Shown piece after piece: positions 1 through 8,094 of a stretch of DNA of 43,103 nt. Origin of the DNA: a bacterium 1xD8-48 (lineage in GTDB: Bacteria; Bacillota; Clostridia; Lachnospirales; Lachnospiraceae). Each line of letters opens with the position of its first letter. Position 1 is the stretch's first letter. The stretch lies in the NCBI GenBank assembly GCA_009917455.1, contig QZDS01000039.1, positions 1 to 43,103 of the forward strand. Direction: 5' to 3'. Under the pieces are notes generated by a model. That model saw only the letters and a list, made by a program, of their open reading frames with translations, was not told where the DNA came from and ran no database searches. Position numbers and translations under genes: made by a program.

Positions 1-57
1 AAGTGGGTGATTTTTGAAAAATAGGTTCTGAAAGCCCCATGAAATAAGGGCTGAAGA

Positions 58-240
58 TTCCGAGAAGTTATAACATTTGACGCGGAGGAATTTTATTATT
101 CGACGAGAGAGGAAAATAAGGCGTCAGTGGGACTGGCGCGCTCGCTGGGATTTGAATGTATTTCTTCGGAGGTTAAGGTGGACGGACGGGACGGGCATAG
201 CTATCATCTGCTTAAGTATCGTTTGAAACTGAAAAAGTGA
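58..240 (+). pseudogene. C-terminal remnant of a GNAT acetyltransferase
   Basis: This frame is open to the TGA at 238-240 and reads like the last 60 residues of a GNAT N-acetyltransferase. It contains the acetyl-CoA-side signature ENKASVGLARSLGFE, followed by a short terminal strand ending in LLKYRLK. The frame is closed upstream by stops at 52-54, 40-42 and 22-24, and the other two forward frames are also closed within the first 60 bases. No start codon or ribosome site fits. The N-terminal acetyl-CoA binding core is therefore missing here, so I call it a truncated, non-functional tail. Family assignment rests on one motif. Confidence 0.55.
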
Positions 241-292
241 CGAAATAAAAGTGACAGAAAAGCCGCATGTCAAAACAAAAAGGAAAAAAGGA

Positions 293-688
293 ATGAATAT
301 ACAAAGCTACTGGCGCGCCGTTCTGCAGCAGCAGGCGGAGGAAATAAAAACATTTTTCCATGAGGACGCTTATGTAAACTGGCATAACACAAACGAGCAT
401 TTTACAGTCAGCGAGTTTATCAGGGCAAATTGCGAGTACCCGGGAGCGTGGGACGGGGAAATTGAACGGCTGGAAGAAGCGGGAGATTTGCTCATTACGG
501 CAACCCATGTATACTCCCGCGACAGAAAGCTGTCCTTCCATGTGACGTCGTTTATCAGGATAAAGGACGAAAAAATTATGTCTGTTGACGAGTATTGGGG
601 AGACGACGGAATTGCCCCACAGTGGCGGAGGGATAAGCATATCGGGACGAAGATTCAAGATGTCTCACGGGCAGGAGGAAAAAGATGA
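293..688 (+). CDS. NTF2-like (SnoaL-type) small protein
   Basis: This encodes a 131-residue soluble protein with no signal peptide or membrane segment. Its pattern is that of the NTF2/SnoaL cone fold: an N-terminal helix (SYWRAVLQQQAEEIKTFF), then 'DAYVNWHNTNEHFTVSEFI', and strands ending in 'SFIRIKDEKIMSVDEYWG'. The family includes small-molecule enzymes and binding proteins, so no substrate can be named. The frame is open from 251, but the ATG at 293 is preceded by a GGAAAAAAGGA ribosome site and gives the usual N-terminus. The stop overlaps the ATG of the next gene (ATGA at 685-688), so the two were translationally coupled. Confidence 0.7.
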   Translation: MNIQSYWRAVLQQQAEEIKTFFHEDAYVNWHNTNEHFTVSEFIRANCEYPGAWDGEIERLEEAGDLLITATHVYSRDRKLSFHVTSFIRIKDEKIMSVDEYWGDDGIAPQWRRDKHIGTKIQDVSRAGGKR

Positions 689-1064
689 CCATCATATATT
701 TTGTGCGTCATGCAGCCCCCAATTATAGAGCTCACGGCGATGCGGTTCTGTCAGGCCCTTACAAAAGAGCCGTGGATACAGTCAGGGGATTTGCCGACGC
801 CAAAGGGCTGGAGATAACGCTCGTTGACGGTTTCAGGGAGCGGAAGGTGCAGAAGCGGAACATTGACGCCCTGAATCAGGTGCTGTATATATATAATGAC
901 AAAAACATAGGAATCGGCAGTCATGGCACAGCTTTAAGCACGATTAACAATTATTTTGATTCTTCCTTTGAAAAAATCTGATGCCATGGATTGTCATGTT
1001 TAAATTTGAAAGAAGTAAATGTGTAGAAATTCAAAAATATAATCTATTTAAGGAGTCCTTATGA
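685..1064 (+). pseudogene. Shrunken, frameshifted histidine phosphatase (phosphoglycerate mutase-like)
   Basis: The first frame (685-981) gives 98 residues with the histidine-phosphatase signatures: FVRHAAP at the start (phospho-acceptor His), PYKRAVDT, FRERK and GSHGTALS. Intact relatives are nearly twice as long. Two blocks of roughly 30 residues appear to be missing in frame, between NYRAH and DAVLSG and between FRERK and VQKRN. After the TGA at 979-981 the expected C-terminus continues in another frame (981-1064: MPWIVMFKFERS...), which indicates a one-base deletion near 979. That frame stops at 1062-1064, overlapping the argC start as ATGA. The gene keeps a strong ribosome site (GGAGGAAAAAG). 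The deletion sizes are from memory of the family, not an alignment. Confidence 0.7.
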
Positions 1065-2011
1065 AAACAAAAATCTTCATTGACGGAAGCGAAGGCACAA
1101 CAGGTCTTAGAATTCATGAACGCTTTTCCGAAAGAGACGACGTGGAGCTTTTACCCATTGCCCCGGAAAAGCGCAAGGATACCTCTGAACGGAGGCGGCT
1201 GATAAATCAGGCCGATATTGTTTTCCTGTGTCTGCCGGATGCGGCGGCAAGGGAGTCGGTAAGCCTTGTGGAAAACGATAATGTCAGGGTAATCGACACA
1301 TCGACTGCTCACAGGACGGAAGAGGGGTGGGCTTACGGCTTTCCCGAGCTGTCGGAAAAGCACAGGGAAAAGATAAGGGAAGGAAAGCGGATAGCGGTGC
1401 CGGGGTGTCATGCCACGGGCTTCATATCCCTTGTCTATCCGATGATAGCCTCGGGAATTCTCCCGGCGGACTACCCCCTCTCGGCCTTTTCTCTGACGGG
1501 CTACAGCGGCGGCGGCAAAAAGATGATTGCAGAGTATGAGGAAAAGGAACGGGCGGGGGAGCTTGACGCTCCCAGAGAGTATGCACTTTCCCAGCAGCAT
1601 AAGCACTTAAAGGAAATGAGGGAAATCACAGGGCTTTTGCGCCAGCCCCTGTTTTCTCCCATTGTTGCGGATTACTACAGCGGAATGGTGGTTTCCGTCC
1701 CTCTGTATAATGAGTTTTTGAAGGAAAGGAACACTCCCCGGGGGCTGCAGGAGTTTTTTGCGGATTACTATGCTGGGCAGCGGTTTATCACTGTGGAGCC
1801 TTTCGGCGCAGAGGAAAACCTTCATGGGAAAATGCTGGCGGGAAACGGGTGCTGCGGCTATGACGGGCTGAAAATATACATAACCGGAAACGAGGAGAGG
1901 ACGGTGCTTTCCGCGCAGTTTGACAATCTGGGGAAAGGCGCTTCCGGCGCGGCCATTCAGTGCCTGAATATTATGCTGGGCTGCGGAGAGGACAAAGGAT
2001 TAAATCTATAG
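1061..2011 (+). CDS. argC: N-acetyl-gamma-glutamyl-phosphate reductase
   Basis: ArgC is the cytosolic enzyme that reduces N-acetylglutamyl phosphate to the semialdehyde with NADPH, the third step of arginine synthesis. The 316-residue protein is the short type 2 form. It begins with the nucleotide-binding strand and loop (IFIDGSEGTTGLRIHERF), and its catalytic cysteine C116 lies in PGCHATGF. 'SLTGYSGGGKKMI' and the C-terminal 'LDNLGKGASGAAIQ'-like stretch (QFDNLGKGASGAAIQCLN) are also typical. The start ATG overlaps the stop of the decayed phosphatase upstream, with AAGGAG at 1050-1055 as ribosome site. It heads a tight argC-GNAT-argJ-argB-argD cluster. No convincing ArgR box was found. Confidence 0.96.
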   Translation: MKTKIFIDGSEGTTGLRIHERFSERDDVELLPIAPEKRKDTSERRRLINQADIVFLCLPDAAARESVSLVENDNVRVIDTSTAHRTEEGWAYGFPELSEKHREKIREGKRIAVPGCHATGFISLVYPMIASGILPADYPLSAFSLTGYSGGGKKMIAEYEEKERAGELDAPREYALSQQHKHLKEMREITGLLRQPLFSPIVADYYSGMVVSVPLYNEFLKERNTPRGLQEFFADYYAGQRFITVEPFGAEENLHGKMLAGNGCCGYDGLKIYITGNEERTVLSAQFDNLGKGASGAAIQCLNIMLGCGEDKGLNL

Positions 2012-2026
2012 CTGAGGTGTGAGAAT

Positions 2027-2476
2027 ATGACAATCAGAGCAATGACAATCGACGATTATGAGGAAGTGTACGCGCTGTGGATGAGCATCAAGGGCTTTGC
2101 CATGCGCAGCCTTGACGATTCCAGGGACGGGGTAGCGCGCTTCCTTAAGAGAAATCCCGACGCCAGCGTGGTGGCGGTGGCGGACGGAAAAGTTGTGGGC
2201 AGCATTCTCTGCGGCTATGACGGCCGGCGGGGATGCCTTTACCATGTGTGCGTCCGCGAGGATTACCGCAGACAGGGCATCGGAAAGGCGATGGTGGTAT
2301 ATTGCATGAAAGCCCTTGAAAAGGAGGCAATCAGCAAGGTTTCCCTGATTGCCTTTACGCAGAATGATATCGGTAACGCTTTCTGGAAGGAAATCGGCTG
2401 GACAAAGCGGGAGGATTTGAATTATTATGACTTTGTCCTGAATGATAAAAATATCGTGAATTTTAACAGAGGATGA
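2027..2476 (+). CDS. GNAT family N-acetyltransferase inside the arginine cluster
   Basis: This 149-residue single-domain GNAT protein has a classic N-terminus (MTIRAMTIDDYEEVYALW), strand 4 'YHVCVREDYR', the acetyl-CoA pyrophosphate loop RRQGIGKAMV at about residues 83-92, and the C-terminal 'NAFWKEIGWTKREDLNYYDF'. It transfers an acetyl group from acetyl-CoA to an unknown amine. It sits 15 bases after argC and 82 bases before argJ on the same strand. An acetyl-glutamate forming role is therefore conceivable, but ArgJ normally supplies that activity and the sequence alone does not identify the acceptor. Its length is normal for the family and the motifs look intact. Confidence 0.9.
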   Translation: MTIRAMTIDDYEEVYALWMSIKGFAMRSLDDSRDGVARFLKRNPDASVVAVADGKVVGSILCGYDGRRGCLYHVCVREDYRRQGIGKAMVVYCMKALEKEAISKVSLIAFTQNDIGNAFWKEIGWTKREDLNYYDFVLNDKNIVNFNRG

Positions 2477-2558
2477 CGGAAGCGCATTCGCGCAGTCAAA
2501 ACCCCTGCGCAGGCAGTGGACCGGTTCGCTGCCTATGGGGAAGGAATGGAGGAAAATT

Positions 2559-3782
2559 ATGAAAATAACAGAAGGCGGCGTGACGGCGGCAAAGGGTTTT
2601 GAGGCCGCAGGCGCGGAAGCGGGAATCAAATATCAGAACAGAAAGGACATGGCGCTGATTTACAGTCAGGCCCCCTGTGTTCTGGCGGGAACCTTTACCA
2701 GCAACGTGGTAAAGGCGGCTCCGGTTTTGTGGGACAGGAATGTGGTGGAAAACGCGCCTTTCGGGCAGGCGGTGATTGTCAATGCGGGGATTGCCAATGC
2801 CTGTACGGGCAAAGAGGGCTACGAGTACTGCGAGAGGACGGCGGCAAAGGCGGCGGCGGTTCTTGGCATTCCAAAAGAATCGGTTCTGGTGGCCTCCACA
2901 GGGGTGATTGGCATGCAGCTTCCCATTGACAGGATAGAAGCGGGAATCGAAAAGCTTGCGGGAGAAAAGCAGGATACGTCAAAAGCCGGAACCCTGGCGG
3001 CGGAGGCAATCATGACCACGGATACCCACTCAAAGCAGGCGGCGGCGGAGGTTGTGATTGACGGCGTGAAAGTGACCGTCGGCGGCATGTGCAAGGGCTC
3101 CGGCATGATTCATCCCAATATGTGCACCATGCTTGCCTTTGTGACCACAGACGCGGCGATTTCCAAAGAACTTTTGACTAAAGCAGTTAAAGAGGATGTT
3201 ACAGACACCTTCAACATGGTTTCCGTGGACGGGGATACCTCCACCAACGATACGCTTCTGGTGATGGCAAACGGTATGGCGGGCAACAGCGAAATCAATG
3301 AGGTGGGTCCGGCCTACGAGGCTTTCAGGGAGGCTCTTCATTATGTAAACGAATCCCTTGCGAAAATGATGGCAGGGGACGGCGAGGGAGCCACGGCCCT
3401 GATTGAGGCGAAGGTGGTGGGAGCGGCCACAAAGGACGATGCCAGAAAGCTTGGGAAATCCGTTATCTGTTCCAGCCTGACAAAGGCGGCAATCTACGGC
3501 CACGACGCCAACTGGGGAAGAATCCTCTGCGCCCTGGGCTATTCGGGCGTTTCCTTTGAACCGGAGAAGCTGGAACTTTATTTTGAGAGCAAAGCGGGTA
3601 AAATCCTGATTTACAAAGACGGCGTGGGTGCCGATTACAGCGAGGAGGAAGCCGGCAGGATTTTATCGGAGCCGGAAGTAACTATCCTGGTGGATATGAA
3701 AGCGGGAGAAGAGTCGGCAACGGCATGGGGCTGTGATTTGACTTATGATTATGTGAAAATTAATGCGGACTACCGAAGTTAA
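2559..3782 (+). CDS. argJ: Bifunctional ornithine acetyltransferase / N-acetylglutamate synthase
   Basis: ArgJ moves the acetyl group from N-acetylornithine to glutamate, closing the acetyl cycle of arginine synthesis; bifunctional versions also use acetyl-CoA. The 407-residue precursor carries the self-cleavage site: 'KGSGMIHPNMCTMLAFVTTDA' with the nucleophile at about T190, where the usual Ala before Thr is Cys. Other family marks are 'VNAGIANACTG', 'ASTGVIG', 'VDGDTSTNDT', 'GDGEGATALIE' and 'GHDANWGRI'. The frame is open from 2535, but ATG 2559 has GGAGGAAAATT just upstream and matches the family start. It is followed by argB after a 25-base gap. Confidence 0.96.
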   Translation: MKITEGGVTAAKGFEAAGAEAGIKYQNRKDMALIYSQAPCVLAGTFTSNVVKAAPVLWDRNVVENAPFGQAVIVNAGIANACTGKEGYEYCERTAAKAAAVLGIPKESVLVASTGVIGMQLPIDRIEAGIEKLAGEKQDTSKAGTLAAEAIMTTDTHSKQAAAEVVIDGVKVTVGGMCKGSGMIHPNMCTMLAFVTTDAAISKELLTKAVKEDVTDTFNMVSVDGDTSTNDTLLVMANGMAGNSEINEVGPAYEAFREALHYVNESLAKMMAGDGEGATALIEAKVVGAATKDDARKLGKSVICSSLTKAAIYGHDANWGRILCALGYSGVSFEPEKLELYFESKAGKILIYKDGVGADYSEEEAGRILSEPEVTILVDMKAGEESATAWGCDLTYDYVKINADYRS

Positions 3783-3807
3783 TATAAAAAATGGGGAGAA
3801 TGAAAAA

Positions 3808-4692
3808 ATGGACAAGGACATGCAGGAAGTTTTGAAAAAGGCGGAGGTGCTGATTGAAGCCCTTCCCTATATACAGAAATTTAACCGGAAAATTATCGTG
3901 GTAAAGTACGGCGGCTCCGCCATGAGCAACGAAGAACTGCAGAAAAATGTAATCAAGGATGTAACGCTTCTTAAACTGGTGGGTTTTAAACCCATTATCG
4001 TGCACGGCGGAGGCAGGGAAATCAGCCGCTGGGTGGGAAAGGTCGGAAAGGAAGCAAAATTTGTGAACGGTCTGCGGGTGACGGACGGAGAGACTATGGA
4101 AATTGCGGAAATGGTTCTTGGCAGAGTCAACAAACAGCTTGTCACCATGGTACAGGAGCTGGGGGTGAAGGCCGTGGGCCTTAGCGGAAAGGACGGCGGA
4201 ATGATTCGGGTGGAAAAGAAGTACTCCGACGGGCAGGATATCGGCTTTGTAGGCGAGATTACGGAGGTCTGCCCCAAGATTTTATACGACCTTCTGGAAA
4301 AGGATTTTCTGCCCATTGTTGCGCCAGTCGGACTGGACGACGGCTTCCATACCTATAATATCAATGCGGATGACGCCGCCTGCGCCGTAGCCAAAGCGGT
4401 GGGAGCGGATAAGTTGGTATTTCTGACGGATATTGAGGGGCTTTACCGGGATATCAACGACAAGAGCTCCTTTATACCCAGAATTACCACCTCCGAGGCG
4501 GAGGAGATGATTGCCGGAGGAATCATTGGCGGCGGCATGCTGCCCAAGCTCGGGAACTGTACGTCGGCGGTGAAAAACGGCGTCAACAAGGTACATATTC
4601 TGGACGGCCGTATTCCCCACTGTCTTCTGCTTGAGATTTTTACCAACGAAGGCGTGGGAACCATGATACTGCGGGACGAAGATAAAAGATGA
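3808..4692 (+). CDS. argB: Acetylglutamate kinase
   Basis: ArgB phosphorylates N-acetylglutamate with ATP, the second step and usual feedback-control point of arginine synthesis. The 294-residue protein has the amino-acid kinase fold: VVKYGGSAM near residue 35, the substrate loop 'PIIVHGGGREIS' and the nucleotide-side 'VGLSGKDGGMIRVEKK', followed by 'NINADDAACAVAKAVGADKLVFLTDIEGL' and 'GGGMLPKLGNCTSAV'. The N-terminal extension of about 30 residues before the first strand is common in arginine-sensitive forms. The frame is open from 3763 inside the argJ end, but ATG 3808 is preceded by GGGAGAATG and fits the family. Confidence 0.96.
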   Translation: MDKDMQEVLKKAEVLIEALPYIQKFNRKIIVVKYGGSAMSNEELQKNVIKDVTLLKLVGFKPIIVHGGGREISRWVGKVGKEAKFVNGLRVTDGETMEIAEMVLGRVNKQLVTMVQELGVKAVGLSGKDGGMIRVEKKYSDGQDIGFVGEITEVCPKILYDLLEKDFLPIVAPVGLDDGFHTYNINADDAACAVAKAVGADKLVFLTDIEGLYRDINDKSSFIPRITTSEAEEMIAGGIIGGGMLPKLGNCTSAVKNGVNKVHILDGRIPHCLLLEIFTNEGVGTMILRDEDKR

Positions 4693-4720
4693 ACAGCAAA
4701 AAGGCTGACAGGAGAATATG

Positions 4721-5917
4721 ATGGAAAAAATGACGCAATATATTGAAGAGGCGGAAAAGGCGCTGCTGCACACCTACAACCGGTATCAGGTTGTTTTGGA
4801 TAAAGGCGAGGGCGTGTATCTCTACGATATTGAGGGCAAAAAATATCTGGATTTCTGTGCGGGAATCGCGGTGTTTGCCCTGGGCTATCATAATGAAAAA
4901 TATAACAATGCGTTGAAAGCGCAGATTGACAAGGTGATTCACACTTCCAATTATTATTACAACGTTCCTGCCATTGAGGCGGCGAAAAAGCTGAAGGCAG
5001 TTTCCGGCATGGACAGGGTTTTCTTTACCAACAGCGGTGCGGAAGCGGTGGAAGGCGCCATTAAAGCGGCACGGAAATATGCTTATCTAAAGGACGGAAG
5101 AACCGACCACGAAATCATTGCCATGGAGCATTCCTTCCACGGGCGGACCATGGGCGCATTGTCGGTGACGGGAAACCCGAAGTACCGGGAGGCTTTTGCG
5201 CCTATGATAGGCAATATCCGCTTTGCGAAGATGAACGATTTTGACAGCGTGCTGGCAAACGTGACGGAGAAAACCTGTGCGGTGATTCTGGAAACGGTGC
5301 AGGGAGAAGGCGGGATTTTTCCGGCGCAGGAGAGCTTCCTGAAAAATATAAAAGCCCTCTGCGAGGAGAAGGATATCCTTCTGATACTGGACGAAATCCA
5401 GTGCGGAATGGGACGCACGGGGGAAATGTTTGCATGGCAGCGGTACGGAGTAAAGCCGGATATCATGACTACTGCCAAGGCTCTCGGCTGCGGCGTGCCG
5501 GTGGGCGCGTTCCTTATGACGGAAAAGGCGGGGACGGCGTCCCTCACAAGCGGCGACCACGGAACTACCTACGGCGGCAATCCCCTGGCGGCGGCGGCAA
5601 TAAATATTGTGCTTGATTTATTTGAGGAGAACCATATAATAGATAATGTGAAAGAGACGGGGGCTTATCTTGCCATGCGGCTTGATGAGCTGGCGGCGCG
5701 TTATGACTGTATTTCGGAAAGACGGGGCCTTGGGCTGATGCAGGGACTGGTATTTAAAAATCCGGTAGGGCCTGTGATTACCCGCGCCCTTGAAAAAGGG
5801 CTGATTCTTATTAACGCAGGCGCGGATATTATCCGTTTTGTACCGCCTCTTGTCATCACGAAAGAGCATGTGGACGAGATGATAGGAATTCTTGAAGAAA
5901 GCATCGAGGAAAAATAA
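4721..5917 (+). CDS. argD: Acetylornithine aminotransferase
   Basis: ArgD is a pyridoxal-phosphate aminotransferase that converts N-acetylglutamate semialdehyde to N-acetylornithine with glutamate as donor. It has the class III features in order: 'YLDFCAGIAVFALGY', 'FFTNSGAEAVEGAIKAARK', 'EHSFHGRTMGALSVTG', 'ILETVQGEGG', 'LILDEIQCGMGRTG', and the Schiff-base lysine in 'TTAKALGCGVPVGAF'. The length (398 residues) is normal. Two adjacent ATGs exist at 4718 and 4721; the AGGAG at 4710-4714 is better spaced for 4721. The stop shares one base with the next start (TAATG at 5915-5919), so the next gene is translationally coupled. Confidence 0.96.
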   Translation: MEKMTQYIEEAEKALLHTYNRYQVVLDKGEGVYLYDIEGKKYLDFCAGIAVFALGYHNEKYNNALKAQIDKVIHTSNYYYNVPAIEAAKKLKAVSGMDRVFFTNSGAEAVEGAIKAARKYAYLKDGRTDHEIIAMEHSFHGRTMGALSVTGNPKYREAFAPMIGNIRFAKMNDFDSVLANVTEKTCAVILETVQGEGGIFPAQESFLKNIKALCEEKDILLILDEIQCGMGRTGEMFAWQRYGVKPDIMTTAKALGCGVPVGAFLMTEKAGTASLTSGDHGTTYGGNPLAAAAINIVLDLFEENHIIDNVKETGAYLAMRLDELAARYDCISERRGLGLMQGLVFKNPVGPVITRALEKGLILINAGADIIRFVPPLVITKEHVDEMIGILEESIEEK

Positions 5918-7485
5918 TGGGTTTGAAGCAACGACTTACGGCAGTGGGTATCATTGCCATAGCCGCGGTGGTTACCTTTGGTATTGCCAGGAGTGGACGG
6001 CAGATTACGCAGCAGCAGGAGGAAACAATATTTTCAGGCGGAAGGGAAACTCTTTATCTGTGGTATACGGATGAGGCGCTGACGCCCTATCTCAGCGGGG
6101 CGGCGGTTACCTATAACGAAAATCACAATATCAGAGTGGTTCCGGTGCTGGAATCCGGTCTGGAATATCTGGAAAATATCAACGCGTCTTCACTGGAAAG
6201 CAACGCGCCGGATTTATATATTTTAAGCCATGACTCCCTTGAAAAGGCATATCTGGCGGGGCTTGCCGGCGAGGTGGCGCCGCCGGAGGATTTTTCCATG
6301 GAAAATACTTATATAGATACGGGGATAAAAGCGGCCACTTATAAGGATAAAGTAATCGCATACCCTTTTTATTTTGAAACCAGTTCCTTTTTGTATAACA
6401 GAACCTATCTGGAAGATATGGCTCTGAAAGGGCTGGAGGCGGAAGCGGACGCGCTGGAAGGGGAACAGGCGCAGAACGAGGCGGACGAAGCGGCGGCTTT
6501 AGGTACTATCGGGGCTGTGGCGGAGGAAATCGACACCATGGGAAGCGAAAATACTGTGGACCTTGGGGCGACGGCCGCTGACAATGAAGGCGAAAGCCGG
6601 TTTACCCAGGAGCAGATTGAGGAGAGAATGAGGGAAATTCTTCCCGCAACCATTGATGATATCAGGGAATTTGCCGATAATTACGATGCTCCCGAGCAGG
6701 TGGAGGGCGTTTTTAAGTGGGATGTCACCGATATTTTTTATAATTATTTCTTTGTGGGCGGCGCAGTCGATATGGGAGGCGAGGCCGGCTGGGATACGGA
6801 CAGGATAGATATTTACAACCTTGACGCCATCCATAACATGCGCACTTATCAGGAGCTGAGCCAGTTCTTTTCCATAGATACAAACGAGATTACCTATGAT
6901 GCGGTTCTGGACGAGTTTATGGCGGGGAAAATGGTCTTTACCACAGCCACAACAGACGCAGTGGAAAGGCTGGAGCAGGCAGGGGAAGAAGGGCTGTTTA
7001 CCTATGAATACGACATTGCCCCGCTTCCGGGCATTGATGAAAATCACGGCTCCAGGTCTCTTTCCATGACAAGTTGCGTGGTTGTCAACGGATACGGCGA
7101 CAGGAAAGAAGCGGCCAATGATTTTGCTGCTTTTGTAACTTCCGAATATAATGACATTCTCTATGCCAGAGCCGGAAAGGTTTCCGCAGCAAAGGATGTG
7201 AATTACGACTACGCGGCTCTTGACCGGTTTGCGCAGGAGTACGAAAAGTCTGTTCCTATGCCGAAAATGCTGGAAACCAGTAATTTCTGGGTAAAGCTTG
7301 AGGTTTTGTTTTCCCAGGTGTGGAACGGAGCGGACGCCAATGAAAAATTAAAGAGCCTGTCCGAGGAGATGAAAACCCAGGTGACCGGGCAGCCCTGTGA
7401 GGAGGAATACCTTGAGGAGCCGGAAGAACCGGAGGAGGAAGACGGCGGGGAAGAATCTGAGGGCGGAGACAGTGCGGAAGAATAA
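5917..7485 (+). CDS. Membrane-anchored extracellular solute-binding-like protein
   Basis: This is a 522-residue protein. Residues 5-24 form a hydrophobic N-terminal segment, but no lipobox cysteine follows, so it is either an uncleaved anchor or cleaved by an ordinary signal peptidase. The remainder resembles family 1 (maltose-type) periplasmic binding proteins: 'ETLYLWYTDEALTPYLSGAAVTYNENHNIRVV', 'APDLYILSHDSLEKAYLAG', 'AYPFYFETSSFLYNRTYLED', 'DEFMAGKMVFTTATTDAVE' and 'LSMTSCVVVNGYGDRKEAANDFAAFV'. Residues of about 168-232 are an acidic, Ala/Glu-rich insert between the lobes, and the C-terminus is a long Glu/Gly tail. No ABC permease or ATPase genes lie nearby, which is unusual. Ligand unknown. 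Confidence 0.75.
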   Translation: MGLKQRLTAVGIIAIAAVVTFGIARSGRQITQQQEETIFSGGRETLYLWYTDEALTPYLSGAAVTYNENHNIRVVPVLESGLEYLENINASSLESNAPDLYILSHDSLEKAYLAGLAGEVAPPEDFSMENTYIDTGIKAATYKDKVIAYPFYFETSSFLYNRTYLEDMALKGLEAEADALEGEQAQNEADEAAALGTIGAVAEEIDTMGSENTVDLGATAADNEGESRFTQEQIEERMREILPATIDDIREFADNYDAPEQVEGVFKWDVTDIFYNYFFVGGAVDMGGEAGWDTDRIDIYNLDAIHNMRTYQELSQFFSIDTNEITYDAVLDEFMAGKMVFTTATTDAVERLEQAGEEGLFTYEYDIAPLPGIDENHGSRSLSMTSCVVVNGYGDRKEAANDFAAFVTSEYNDILYARAGKVSAAKDVNYDYAALDRFAQEYEKSVPMPKMLETSNFWVKLEVLFSQVWNGADANEKLKSLSEEMKTQVTGQPCEEEYLEEPEEPEEEDGGEESEGGDSAEE

Positions 7486-7574
7486 TAATTTTTCAGAAAT
7501 TTTTCGGATGCAGAGACTTATGTTTTACGTTTCGAATCTTAGAGCGAAAATACAGTTTTGAATAACAATCCGGT

Positions 7575-7647
7575 CATATGGGTATCATAAGTTCGGAGCA
7601 ATTTACAAATATGCTCCGGCAAAAGAGGAAAAGGAGATACTCATATG
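7575..7647 (+). promoter_or_regulatory. Leader inverted repeat covering the start codon of the DMT gene
   Basis: CATATGGGTATC at 7575-7586 pairs with GATACTCATATG at 7636-7647 (11 of 12 positions). The second arm includes the ATG at 7645-7647 and starts at the end of the AAGGAG ribosome site. A smaller perfect hairpin lies inside (CGGAGCA 7594-7600 with TGCTCCG 7612-7618). No U-run follows, so it is not a terminator. The layout would hide the start codon in mRNA, which suggests translational control. I recognise no known riboswitch class. Confidence 0.4.
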
Positions 7648-8079
7648 ATTGGATTTTTTATTGCACTGATTTCAGGCGCCCTGATGAGCGTGCAGGGCGT
7701 GTTCAATACGCAGGTGACCAAGGCGTCAGGCATCTGGGTGGCAAATGCCTTTGTGCAGTTTACAGCCCTTCTGGTCTGCCTTGGCGCGTGGCTCTTTGCG
7801 GACCGTTCCTCTTTCGGGGAGCTTTTTAAGGTGGAGCCCAAATACATGCTTCTGGGAGGCGCAATCGGAGCTTTTATCACCTATACCGTAATTAAAAGCA
7901 TGGATATGCTGGGGCCAGCAAGGGCGGTTATGCTGATTGTGGTCGCCCAGCTTGCGGTGGCGTATATCATCGAGCTTCTGGGATGGTTTGGCGTGGAAAA
8001 ACAGCCCTTCGAGTGGCGGAAGGTTATCGGTATGGCGGTGGCGATTGCCGGGATTGTCATATTCAAGTGGGAAGCGTGA
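7645..8079 (+). CDS. DMT-type small membrane transporter (DUF606/YdcZ-like)
   Basis: This 144-residue protein is made almost entirely of hydrophobic segments (about residues 2-20, 34-52, 68-88, 92-113 and 125-141). The YdcZ/DUF606 pattern is visible in 'GALMSVQGVFNTQVTKASG' and 'GPARAVMLIVVAQLAVAYIIE', and the last helix is 'VIGMAVAIAGIVIFKWE'. Members of this drug/metabolite-transporter group are short and probably work as dimers; their substrates are mostly unknown. AAGGAG at 7631-7636 precedes the start. It is transcribed alone, with the decayed DUF4317 gene converging on its 3' end. Confidence 0.8.
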   Translation: MIGFFIALISGALMSVQGVFNTQVTKASGIWVANAFVQFTALLVCLGAWLFADRSSFGELFKVEPKYMLLGGAIGAFITYTVIKSMDMLGPARAVMLIVVAQLAVAYIIELLGWFGVEKQPFEWRKVIGMAVAIAGIVIFKWEA

Positions 8080-8094
8080 GGGGGGAGCGGGAAA

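Noticed and set aside
1015..1043. TATAAT at 1038-1043 as an argC promoter
   Set aside because: It has no acceptable -35 box and lies inside the shifted C-terminal coding frame of the histidine phosphatase that runs into argC.
4282..4773. Minus-strand open frames in the arginine cluster
   Set aside because: They are shadows of argB/argD with no family pattern and no ribosome site; the same holds for similar frames opposite ftsH, copA and glgX.
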